Shown: positions 25,034-35,639 of the stretch, piece after piece
How the letters are laid out: each line of letters begins with the position of its first letter
Numbering within the stretch: position 1 is the first letter of the stretch
Source: Gnetum montanum
Lineage: Eukaryota > Streptophyta > Gnetopsida > Gnetales > Gnetaceae
DNA: 62,000 bases
NCBI GenBank assembly: GCA_015680685.1
Contig: MNCI01006496.1
Location: 206,954 to 268,953, forward strand
Reading direction: 5' to 3'
Translations under genes and position numbers: made by a program
The notes under the pieces: model-generated
Seen by the model: the letters and a program-made list of their open reading frames with translations, nothing else
Told to the model about the DNA's origin: nothing
Database searches by the model: none

Positions 25034-27401
25034 CATTGATCCACAAATGTTACTTGTGCTGCTACTGTCAACTGTAGTGGGAATCCTCCACAACATCGAA
25101 GGCCTCCCTTCTTTAGACATGATCATAGAAAGGGATAGCATAGTTTCGAGACCACTGCATCCTCCCACTTAGCACAAGTTCAACATTGTGGTGCATATTT
25201 CTCCTCAAACCCAACGCCTTCTGTTACCTTATCAGGGCCACCANGAAATTAATAAATGGAAAGTTTGGATCCATGCATTTTGGAAATATTGGGACTTGGT
25301 CATATCCAAACCATTGGGTTTCTTTGGATGTGGTGGTTGGAATGTACCCAAATTGGGATTCACACACTTGATTAAAGTTGACATAGTGGGGCAAGTTATA
25401 AGATGTNCTTTTATTTTCTTCAATTTTACAATTTTTTTTCCAATTTTTCATTTCTAATTTATTATTTTATCTTTTTGTCTGTAATCTCATCTATGAATAA
25501 AACACTCATGTAACCCATTGGTTGAGGTGTTTTTCTATGCTATCAAGTCTCAAGTGACTAATTCTTTAGACAATGAGCCCACAATATCCACCCATACATT
25601 CTATTAATAAGAGGTTCTACTTTGGGTACGATGATATTCTTGTCATCATGAAAACTTAAAAGTAATTTTGTGCTCATTATGCCCATAGTGAAGAATGATG
25701 GAGTAAGAAGGAATGACCAGGGTGTGACATTAAGGGGACTTCTAGATTCTTTTTGGTGACATCTATAGGTGCTATCATGTAGCCTAGTTGCACTAACATC
25801 CTTGTAGATCTAAGGAAAAATGGAAGTAAGAGTAATGAAGGCACTCAATAAAGAAACTCAATGCTTTTTTAGGGGTCCCACTAGAAAGACATGTACCCAT
25901 GCCTGAAAGTTGGTAGCTTCTCTGGTTCACTGTTGGAAAAGACAAAGTGCCAAAGAAGCTGAAAAAAAAAGAGATGAACCACACAAGAAAAGATCAAAGA
26001 AAAAATTTTGTATGTGTGCCATAGATTCCAAATTACTCCTCCCTTGGACAAAACACCAAGTAATCATATGCCTTGTTGTCGTGGTGCTCTTATGGTTGCT
26101 CATCATTGGATGAAACAATGTGATGTCACTGATCAGAGGAATGAACTTGGTCTTGATTTTAGAGCAATAGGCTAATGACACATTAATCATGCCCTACAGT
26201 TAAGATTCATTGTGCCTTGGGTCAATTACCTTATGTCCTAATCTCTACAATCTCTTCTACAATTCGCCTCATATCATTGTTCATGTATTTGTAACTCATG
26301 TCTTGTGTAGCATTGAATTCATATCTCATCATAGTGGTATCTACATGTGTGTGTTTCATGAAATTTGTGGGGATTACATTTAAACCTTTTAGTACCTACA
26401 GACATTTTTAGGCATGGTTACGTAAGGGCATCATAGGTAGGAACCTACTTTTGGGAGGATCCACTTGTGTAACCTTTGTAATCTACACTCATTGCACATC
26501 ATCATCACATCATTTTATACCCTCTGAGTACTTCATTACCAAATCTATTCTTTCCTTTATCATCATTTTATCAAACGTTCCTCAAAACAATTACATGTCC
26601 TTTTATGTGTCACCTAAACAAATTAGGTCTGACATTAAACTTTTAGGGAAACTTCCTTGAAAAAATTTCTAACTCTAAAATCATACTAAGCAAAGAATTT
26701 AGCATTTATTAAAGGCAATGAATAAGGTATGAAATAATTGAACTTCCTTCAATAACCTTACTAACAATTGATCTTTGTGTGATTATAGGTAGCCCCTAAA
26801 AGAAGGCAACAAGGAGGACCTTCTCAACATGTAATTGAATACCTAGGGGGAGGTAGAGGCCAAGGACCTCATGTAAAACATGTGGAGTAGGAGGCATAAT
26901 CATTCAGCATCCATCAGGGAACTCCTGTCACTGCATAATCTAACCAAGAAAAATGTGGAGAGGTCAAGGCCTGAGCCTACAAAGAGGAATGACAGCTATT
27001 TTGGCATGGAATGTCAAGGCCAATCAAGTGTTCCTGCAGCTGCTATGTCCATGGGAAGTGCTTACTCCATCAAACATTGGAACATCAGCATGGATGGCTC
27101 ATAATCCTTGGATAGGAGAGGAGAAATGTTAGGCACTTCTTCAATGGTATCAATCTCAAAAGCCTAGAGCACAAGACAAAGGAAAGGAACCCATGGAGGA
27201 GCCACCACCACCAGAAACCCCATGAGTTCCACAAGTTTTGTATTTTGTGTCTATGTCCAAATTCTGTTTAGTCCCACATTGCAACATGAAACAGTCCATG
27301 ATCATTCAACAACTTCATACCTATCCCCTGTTTGTAATTAAATGAACTTGTTCCTAACTTTATTTAACTCAAGGATGAGTTGTTATTCATTTGTTAGGGT
27401 T
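25034..27401 (+). other. Element 1 3' noncoding interior
   Basis: No pol motif is present. Blocks at about 25690-25760 (ggtgtgacattaaggggact) and 26425-26465 (cctacttttgggaggatcca) match element 2 at about 57930-57960 and 58629-58650. This shows a shared 3' region rather than random filler. A purine-rich cctagggggaggtagaggc (about 26842) is a possible secondary polypurine tract. Single unknown bases lie at 25244 and 25407. Confidence 0.65.
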
Positions 27402-28268
27402 TTATGAATCATGGTTTGTCAGGTGTTGATATCAGATCCTTGATATTAGATCCGTGATATCAAGTATGCAATATCACGGCTTGGATAATGATATCAAATA
27501 CATGATATCTCGATTCCTGTGTAAGCCTATAAATACACCTTTGGGCACACAGGAAGGGAATTCAGTATTAGAGTAGGATCTTTTGGTTAGTTTTTAATCC
27601 ATTTTCAATTATTTTCCCAGTTCATGCCCGCAATGTGATGATTGTAATTGTGCAGAACCATTATTTGAGTGGGATGTACTTGGACACATGCATGACCGGC
27701 AATAAAGGTCAAGATTACTTCATCATTACAACATTCACTTAGTTTTAGTTGCTTAATTGTTATTGTTATTTATTGTTTTCTTAATTAATATTTCTTTACC
27801 TACATTTACTATCCCTATTATTAAACATAGAATGAGTACGACTTAATCACGAGCATTTAAGTGTGACTACTTGGTATCCCAGTAGTGTATCTAGGAGTGT
27901 TTAAGTAACATGCACTTGGTAATCCCAGAAGTAGTACATGAAGTCCAAGATGTGTATGGATGATTAAGGATGGATGCTCATCACACTTAGAGTAGCTTAG
28001 ATTTTTCTTCTCGTTCCCTATTAGCTTAAAACAAAGTTATTTTCCATTGCCTCTAGGAGTAGCACTAGCTTAGGACCACATCATACACCTCACGCTGGAG
28101 TAAACCATACATGACAAAGCAATACTAGTCTAGGTGGGAAGATAATGAACTGCAATCAACGTGTAACTATCTAGATACCATGACTAGCCCATCCACGGAG
28201 TTCGATCGGATCATGTGTGAACACTCGTATTTGTATGGTTAAGTGTAGAGGTACCTCACCACTCATCA
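27402..28268 (+). repeat. 3' LTR of element 1
   Basis: Second copy of the 22601-23482 LTR. It starts TTATGAATCATGG (first G lost to T), has its TATA box at 27528-27535 and AATAAA at 27701-27706, and ends ACTCATCA at 28268. Differences from the 5' copy are mostly transitions, showing considerable age. Confidence 0.9.
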
Positions 28269-28938
28269 AATAGGAACTTTGCTGGTTGCAACCAGGGTAG
28301 TGGGTGCAATCCAAGGATGGCATGGTTAGCCAAAATGCAAATCTGAGTGATGTGAAACAGTGCCAAGTGTCAAAGCAGTGTTTCATGGTGCTAAGTGTAG
28401 ATTGTAGCAATGGAATGGGGGTAAGTGTAGCTAAGGGTTTCAACTAAAATGAGGGTGTCAACCCATGGAGACTACTACCCAAGCATAGTACAATGTGATG
28501 ACGTAGGAAAAAATGTGAAAAGATGCAAGAAAAATGTAATAAAATGCTAGAAATAGGAGAGAGAAATGGAGCACCACTGGGAGCATAGTTAATTCCAAAA
28601 GGATCTCTCAAAAGGTACACAATGTACAATAGGCATAGTGGAAGCATAATCATAGTCTTCGTGATGTCGAGCTGTGAAGTCTAGTGCTTGCCATGATGAA
28701 TCGTGCCTACGGGGTTGGCCGCTGCAATGTACTATGCAGTGTTCTACAAGGCTATAATGGGGCTGCAGTGTACCATGTGATGCAACTCTACCTCTCTATT
28801 GGTGTGGTGTGCTCTGCGTCTCATTCACCCATGGAGCTAAGTGCCAAGATGCCAAAATGTCAAATGCCAAATGAAAGTGCCAACTACCCAACTAATGAAA
28901 AATGGAAGGCCCCTCTTTAAAACATTGGGGTGCAAGGG

Positions 28939-28947
28939 TATTTATAG
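28939..28947 (-). promoter_or_regulatory. TATA box of LTR-A
   Basis: CTATAAATA on the minus strand. Equivalent boxes occur at 33065-33073 in LTR-B (CTATAAATG) and at about 46046-46053 in LTR-C (CTATAAAC). The conserved place puts U3 on the right and R-U5 on the left of each LTR. Confidence 0.6.
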
Positions 28948-28999
28948 GGCTAGGGTTAGTCCAAAATGTAGATCAGATGCCAACTGGTAGTGCGATAGG

Positions 29000-29790
29000 T
29001 GGGATCACAAGAAAAANCCATGTTACATACAGGACATGGAATGCTAGCTGCTATGTTTGTTCCATGTTACATACAGTACATGGAGTGTTAGCTACTATGT
29101 TTATCCCATATTACATGCAAGACACAGGATGCTCCCTAGCGATAGGGCATAGCATGGACACTTAGAAGAATCTAGTAAAAATTGTAGTCCTTGTTCTTGC
29201 TACATTGGCTATGCTCTGAAGCATAGCAGGAGGGGTAGCCTTAGGAGGTAGAATATTTTCCAAATGCCTCTTCCATGCTGAGTTAGCTTAATAGCTTCTA
29301 GCTTGACACTTAGGCAAAACTGGCCACTAAAACTATGTTATGCTAGCTATGCTAGAGAGCGTAGAAACCTAGGAGATAGAAAACTTTGCCAAACTATTTC
29401 ATCCTTCCCAAGAAATCCTCATAAATTTTGGCTTGGTACTTGGGCAAATTGGCCATGGAAGTGCATGCTATGTTGGCTACGCTCTAGAGCATAGTAGGTG
29501 GAGTGAAAGTATAGCAAAACACTTAGAAAAATTTGTAGGCAACTACTATTGACACTTAAAAAAGTTTTCAAAATAGGCCTTAATGCATGCTATGCTGGCT
29601 ATGCTGGGGAGCATAGCACCAACACTTAGAAAAATTTGTCAAGTTTCGACACTTAGAAAAATTTGCAAAAAGTGCCATTTTTTTGACACTTAGAAAATTT
29701 TTTCAAATCTGGCAATTGGAGTTAACTACACTCAACACTAAGCAAAATTTGGGCAAAGTGCCACGATTTTGACACTTAGCCAAATTTGCA
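29000..29790 (-). repeat. Hairpin-prone minisatellite in U3 of LTR-A
   Basis: Diverged tandem units contain gctatgctctagagcatagc-like inverted halves followed by acacttagaaaaatttg. The same kind of array is present in LTR-B (33470-34060) and LTR-C (46400-47000). A single unknown base lies at 29017. Confidence 0.7.
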
Positions 29791-29827
29791 ATCAAGATGC
29801 CAAGACCTGAAATTTTGTGGTGTTTTA

Positions 29828-32374
29828 ATGGCCCCTCTTTATTGATGTCTAGAGGAGCAGCTCAAGAGATGTTGACAAAGAATTACAAAACACCACAGTA
29901 GACGTGGCGCCATCATCACTTGTTGATACCAAATTGGGTGTCGTTCCACCATGTTGAAGAGTGTTGTGGATAAGGGTGTGCTAGGGTAAAGTGTGTAGGC
30001 AATGTGCTAGGAAGATGAAATGCAAGCAAAGGAAATAAAATGCAAATAATGTATTCTAATGTAAGATGCAAAGTCAACATGGTTGATGGTGACCATGGCA
30101 TGAGGTGGCTTACCCCTGAAATGTTGACCTCTTGTCAGAGTGCTCATGAGAGAGTCAAAGTTGATCCAAAGCTGGACTGATTAGAAAACTATAGCACTGT
30201 CAATTTACTTAGGGATGTTCTTTTCCATTTTTTTTATTTTCATATTTTGCTCTTTTTTTAATTTTTTTCTCTTTTTTTTTCTTTGCTATGAGGTGAACCA
30301 CCATTGGGTTTGGCTTATTGGTGAATGCTAGTTGCAAGTTGGCCATCAAGTAGATGGACATTGTTTTGATGCAACTGCATCATGTCTTTAAGATAGGTAT
30401 TTCCTCCTAGGGATGAGTTGCATTACATCTTCTTGGGATTTGACCAGCCAACAAAGGCTTCCCATGAGATGAGTTGCATTACATTAACCATGGGTTTTGT
30501 GATTGACGTGAAGAAAATGCCATGTGCGTTATAGGGCATATGCATCAGAGGGATGCGTAATCATAAGTATGCAAGGGATGAAAGGCTATTGGCATGAAGG
30601 AGTGGATGTGCATAGGATATAATGGTATGAGGGGGATGTGAACTCTTGAGTGGCTTAACTAGTCTAATCATGCACATCGAAGTAATGTGATGACTTGCTA
30701 CTGTGATGAGATGCATCTCTGCATGACCACCTTTGAGGCTTTGTCCTACAAACACAACTCAGAGAAGAAAAGAAAATTGCAAAATGTGAAATTAAAGTGC
30801 AAATTCCAAATGTGAAGATGCTACAAGTGTTGGATGAAAATATGCTACAAACGTATCAAATGTTGCACCAGTTGCAAGTTCTTAGGAAGCTAGTGAAAGT
30901 TCCTAGGCGATGATGTTGCAAGTCCTCTGAAGATCGCACTAATGGAAAGTGCTCCAAAAGATCAGTAGAATGGTAGGAGGTGATGATGTTGTGAGTGTCC
31001 CAAGGGTTTTACCAATGGTAGGCACTCTAACAGATAATGATGTGCTAGTTTATAGTGCTAGGAAACTATTGGGTGCTAGTTTAATGTTGTTGTAAATGGT
31101 GGATATTGTTCACGTTTAATGTCATGACCCAAGGATGATCTATGCTAGTTTATCATCATAGCAGACTATTTGTGCCATTTTATAGTCATAGTAGACTAGT
31201 TCTTACCTTTCTTGTGTGAGGTATGATGTTGCATTCGTAGTCATGCTATGTGCCTACAAGATCTTGCAAAAATCAACAAGAAAAACAAAATTAAGACGTA
31301 CCTATCATAAATAGAGTTAAAATTTACAAATGAAAGGAAAGTAATGCAAAAATTGATAGTTTTAGGTTGTTCTAGGTCATGGACTAGTTTAAGGCCTTTT
31401 CAGGCCATGTGTTTCTTTAGTTTTATGTTTTTTTTTTATGTTTTTGATGTTTTTCAAATGCAATGGATAATCTAAGTGGATGGATGTGTAAACAAAGTAA
31501 AAAATGTGTGAACAAAACAAAATGCATGATCTAAGCAAGTAGGAAAAATGTAAATGCATAGGCTAGTATGATGCAAAAACAAGTAAAAAATGCAAGGCAA
31601 GTGGAGGCAAAGGGTAGGTAGGTGCTTAGCATGTTTTTGATCAAGAAAAAGTCTTGTTCATATAGTTTCTTCCTAACTGGGCATGGATTATGGGGTGCAT
31701 AAGGCTTACAAACCTTTGGGAGGCTGTTGGCTTCAACCACTCATTCAGGTGTATTAGCCGTAGGTATTGCATTAGTTTCCATAGCTGCATCACTAGGAAA
31801 CTCCACCTTTGACACTTGGTCAATGGCTATGTTATGGACAGCCGAAGAGGAGGCATTATCACCATGGCCTCCTTGGTGGCGTTATCAACTATAGGGATGT
31901 CCTCCATAACAGGATTGGAGGCCAACATCTAGGCCAATGCTTGGCACTGAGCAGATGACATTATGACTAAGTCATACAAGCTCAACATTGTGTTCTTTTT
32001 CTTGAGCATTTGTTTCACTTGGGTTAGTGTAGCTACAAAGTTCTTGTGGTCAGGCTTGAAGGAGTAGGCACTCAGATCGAAATGTGATGAAGTGTGCATT
32101 GGGGTCACCTTCACCATTGTACTTGGTGAGTTGAGGTAGCGAGACCCCAGTTAGAAGAGTTAGAGGTCGTACTATAGGACTTATGAGATTGTCTTGGTAG
32201 AAGTCCACGACCTTGACGATGTTGAAGGAGGTAGCCTTGAGTTGATTGATCTCCTCCATCAAGCCTTGGATCAATGGGTAGCCATGATGTACTATCTTCT
32301 TTTTGGATAATGTCCAAAACCTTCATGCTACTACTTTCCCATGCTAGCCTTAGCATGTTTTGTCATTACATTTG
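29828..32374 (-). mobile_element. A-B internal region: deletion derivative of the gypsy element
   Basis: It starts next to LTR-A with the minus-strand polypurine tract (plus-strand ggcccctctttattg). Then, left to right, come a 3' region matching 34076-35040, a short minisatellite (31030-31220) like 35170-35560, and a segment like 40900-42110 (protease side; about 31270-31990). A piece of the gag start follows (32040-32350, matching about 43740-43980), and then LTR-B. Integrase, RNase H, the antisense gene and most of gag are missing. Stops are frequent. It is a non-coding internally deleted copy. Confidence 0.75.
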
Positions 32375-34075
32375 TGATGACCGAAAATGTTGGTGGTTGG
32401 AACACCAAGGTCCATGGGTACATAGCCTAACCATGAACCCACATGAAGGCCTATTGGAGGTGGAGATGAGGTACCCTAGATGGTCTAGCCAATCAAACAG
32501 GAACTTACTGAATGCAACAGGGGTGTAGTATGGTTAACCTTAGTGGTGATGTGAAATGATTCTAAGTGTTTGAGTAGTGTCAATGATTTCAATAGGGTCA
32601 AGCATAGTCAATAGTATCAGTGAAGTAAATGGTGTCAATGCATGTAGACCAATTCCTAAGCATAGTTTTAGGTGCAACTATGAGCTAAAATAACAAAAAT
32701 GCAAGTATAGTGAGAAAAATGCAAATAAAGAGAGAGAGAAATAGAACACCACTCCAAATGGGATCAAGCATAGTTAACACCAAAAAAGGTTAGAAGGTAC
32801 ATGGTGTATAACAAGTGTAGTGGAAAGCATAGTCATGGTATTGGGGGTGTTTGGTCACAAATACTGGCATTCCGTTAAGGTGTCTACTTCTATTAGGTTG
32901 GCCATCATAGTGTACTATTGGCTATGATGTTTTGGTGGATTGCAGTGATCTATGGTTGTCTACAAATTCACCAATATGCCTTCAGTCCTCTCCCAAGCAC
33001 TCCTCAAGATTGCAAAGTCTTTAATTTACCAATTTGTCAATCCTGAAAACCTTGAGGGTGTAGGCATTTATAGTCCTAGGGTTAGCATGAAATGTGGGAT
33101 GACTACCATGTGGTGAAGGGGATAGTTGAGACTACGCTCTCACACAACTATGCTCTTCATTGAGATGGTGGTGTTTTGCTTTGCTATGCTTTGCTAGACT
33201 TTGTGAGATTATGACACTATGACTATGTTGCCAACCACATGTGTGTGCCAAGAAGACCATAGGGTACCTAAAAAATGAAAGCCAGAGACTATGCTCTGTG
33301 GAACTACATTGTCCACACTCTTGCATGGTGTTGAGTGTAGTTACAATTTTTAGGACAAAAAGGAGATATAAAAAAGAAGAATTTTGCTAACTATGCTTGC
33401 CAAAGGTGAGTTGGAGGTAAGCTGAGTGATGTTGCCATGTTGTGGAGGCCATTGGAGGCTATTCTTACTTACTACACTTAACTACACTTTCGACTAGGGG
33501 AGAGCATAGTCCCACACTTAGAAAAAGAAGATGCAAAAAATGGCCATGTGTTGACTACACTCTCCACTGGAGGCTGACTATGCTCTAGGTTGGGGGAGAA
33601 CATAGTCCCAGTGCTAAGGAATTTTGAGAAAAATGAGTTTCTTATAGACCACACTCCCCATGAGAGGTTGACTATGCCAACTGGGAAAGAGCGTAATCTT
33701 GGGACTTATTGAAACTTGTGAAAACCTTCCCTTTTGTTGACAACGCTCTCCATTGGAGATGACTATGCTCTAGGGTAGTGCAGAGAATAGTTCCAATACT
33801 TAGAAAGATTTGCTACAACTAGCTTTGTGTTGAAACTTAGAAAAAATTAAAAAAAATTAGCCTTCATGTTGACTACACTCTCCATGAGAGGCTGACTATG
33901 CTCTAGGTGGTGGAGAGCATTGTTCCAACACTTAAAAAAATTGTAAAACTAGCCTTCATGTTGACTATGCTCTCCATGAGGGGATGACTATGTTCTCATC
34001 TAGGGAAGAGCATAGTCTTAGCACTTAGAAAAATTTGCAATTAGGATGCCATAGTCTAGATTTAGTGGTGTTTCA
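32375..34075 (-). repeat. LTR-B of the gypsy array (shared middle LTR)
   Basis: Plus-strand edges are TGATGACCGAAAATG and GTGGTGTTTCA, so the minus-strand LTR opens TGAAACACCAC. It is 1701 bp and uninterrupted, the best reference copy. The TATA box is at 33065-33073 (minus). U3 to the right of it is almost wholly made of tandem hairpin-forming units. R-U5 covers about 32375-33035. Confidence 0.88.
33470..34060 (-). repeat. Hairpin-prone minisatellite in U3 of LTR-B
   Basis: About six imperfect units of roughly 85-95 bp. Each carries gactatgctct and, after a short loop, agagcatagtc in inverted orientation, followed by acttagaaaaatttgcaaaa. Single-stranded forms could fold into repeated hairpins. 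Confidence 0.75.
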
Positions 34076-35165
34076 TTGGCCCCTCTTTGTTGATGTCTAG
34101 AGAAGTGGCTTGAGAGACATCAACAAAGAATAGCAAAACACCATAGCAAACTTGGCATCAACATTGCTCTTCAATGCATGATTGGATGTTGTTGCACCAT
34201 GCTTAAGAGTGCTATGGAGAGTGGTAGGCTAGATGGTAGGTGAGAGATGGGAGTAAAAGGTGTAGGAAATGTGTTGAGGGTAAAAGGAAAGATGAAGTGC
34301 AGAGAGGATGTTATAATGTGAGGACTTCATGACTAATGGTGACCATGGCACTAGAGTGGCTTGCCCTTGAAAATGTTGACCTCTCGTTGGAGTGCTTGTG
34401 AGAGAGTTGGTATGGATTTAGGGCTGAACCAATTGCAAAATTATAGTGTTGCTAGGCTGCTTAGGAATGTGCTCTTTTCTTTTTTCTCTTTTATTTCTTT
34501 TCTCTTTTTTATTTTTTTACTCTTTGTTGTATGGAAAACCTACTTTGGACTCTACATATTGATAATGCTTGCTACATCAAGTGAATTACATGTCACTAGA
34601 TGAACTCTACGTTGGTGTTTGCAAAACCACATCACATCTATACAACATGTGTTTCTCCCCTAGGATGACTTATGTTACATCCACTTGGGCTTTGACCAGC
34701 CAACAGAGGCTTTCCACGGGATGACTTATGTGATGTCCACCTTGGGTTCTATAATTTAACTTGAAGAGGATGCCATGTGGTCATAGCACATGAACATTGA
34801 AGAGCTTGCACTTTTTGCTATGCAGGTAATGAAAGGATATTAGGATATAGGAGTGGTTGTGAGTAGGCTATAATAGGATAGTAGGGATTTGCATTCTTGA
34901 GAGGTTTAGCTAGTCCAATCAAGCACATTAGAGTGATGTGGTGACTTTTTGTTGTGATGTTATTGGCCTTTGCATGACTGCCTAGGGCTTCGTCCTGCAA
35001 ACACAACTCTAAGAAGATAAGAAATAAGTGCAACTAAACTATAGGTGACAAAATTTAGGAGGCCATATCAACTACACAAGTTGCATAGGTTGGTAGTATG
35101 CTTGCTCATTTGATGTGGAAGGAGTGCAAGGGTTATGCTCACTTGCTTGCTTACAGAAGAAAGAA
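34076..35165 (-). other. 3' untranslated interior and polypurine tract of the B-C element
   Basis: The minus-strand polypurine tract (plus-strand ttggcccctctttgttg, 34076-34092) abuts LTR-B. The rest is noncoding, with a T/C-rich run at 34470-34525, and is collinear with 29828-30790 of the A-B derivative. No gene is supported. Confidence 0.65.
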
Positions 35166-35169
35166 AAGA

Positions 35170-35560
35170 ATTATTAGCGATTGATCGCAAACCTAGTTTA
35201 AGGTCTTAGTAGACCATGGCTTAGCTAGTTTAAGGTCATAGTGGACCATTAGGCTCAATTTAAGCTCTTGATAGACCATGTTGTGCCACCTTAGAGTCAT
35301 GGTGGACTACTAGTTTAAAGTCATGATGGACTAGTTTATAGTCATAGTAGACTACTGGGCTAGTTTATAGTCATAGTGAATGATCTGTGCCAATTTAGCA
35401 TCATAGCAGATGAATGTTCTGCTAGTTTCATGTCATAGCGGACAAATGTTATGCTAGTTTAGCATTGTAGTAGACAAATGCTATGCCAATTTAATGTCAT
35501 AGTGGATGAATGTTGTGCCAGTTTAATGTCATAGTGGATGAATGCTTACCTTGCTTTATT
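35170..35560. repeat. Minisatellite downstream of integrase
   Basis: About a dozen imperfect units of roughly 30 bp built on gctagtttaatgtcatagtg-like sequence, followed by gacaaatgNtatg or similar. Related arrays lie at 31030-31220 and 40560-40900. Tandem repeats between pol and 3' LTR are known in large gypsy elements of the Tat/Ogre group. Confidence 0.8.
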
Positions 35561-35639
35561 GATGTGTAGTGCTGCATGCTAGATATAGTATGGCTTTAAG
35601 TGCAAACGGTTCACTAGATTGGCGAAAACGTTTTGATCA

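Larger units (their letters stand above)
22601..28268 (+). mobile_element. Element 1: non-autonomous gag-only LTR retrotransposon
   Basis: It is bounded by two LTRs (882 and 867 bp) that begin TGATGAATCATGG or TTATGAATCATGG and end CTCACCACTCATCA. The 5-bp target duplication is AATAA (22596-22600) and AATAG (28269-28273), one mismatch. A tRNA-Asp-type primer-binding site follows the 5' LTR. The 3.9-kb interior encodes a gag remnant only. No protease, RT, RNase H or integrase motif was found in six frames. It is inserted in LTR-A of the minus-strand gypsy array and is therefore younger than it. It is closely related to element 2 at 53507-60490. Confidence 0.88.
22468..29827 (-). repeat. LTR-A of the gypsy array, split by element 1
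   Basis: The first 133 bp (22468-22600) match the starts of LTR-B and LTR-C (tagcctaacc, gaggccta, ccctaNatggtct). The match resumes at 28274 with ggaactttgctggttgcaac, which corresponds to gaacttactgaatgcaac in LTR-B. It ends gtggtgtttta at 29827. A minus-strand TATA box (CTATAAATA, 28939-28947) lies at the same relative place as in B. The net length without the insert is 1687 bp. Confidence 0.85.

Noticed and set aside
26880-27104. 74-codon frame in element 1
   Set aside because: No pol or env motif and no counterpart found in element 2; likely chance frame in the noncoding interior.
30210-30285. T-rich run as a LINE or retrogene poly(A) tail on the minus strand
   Set aside because: The same run occurs at 34470-34525 in the collinear copy, so it belongs to the gypsy 3' region.
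33470-34060. CRISPR-like array
   Set aside because: Units are long, imperfect and contiguous without unique spacers, within an LTR of a plant element.
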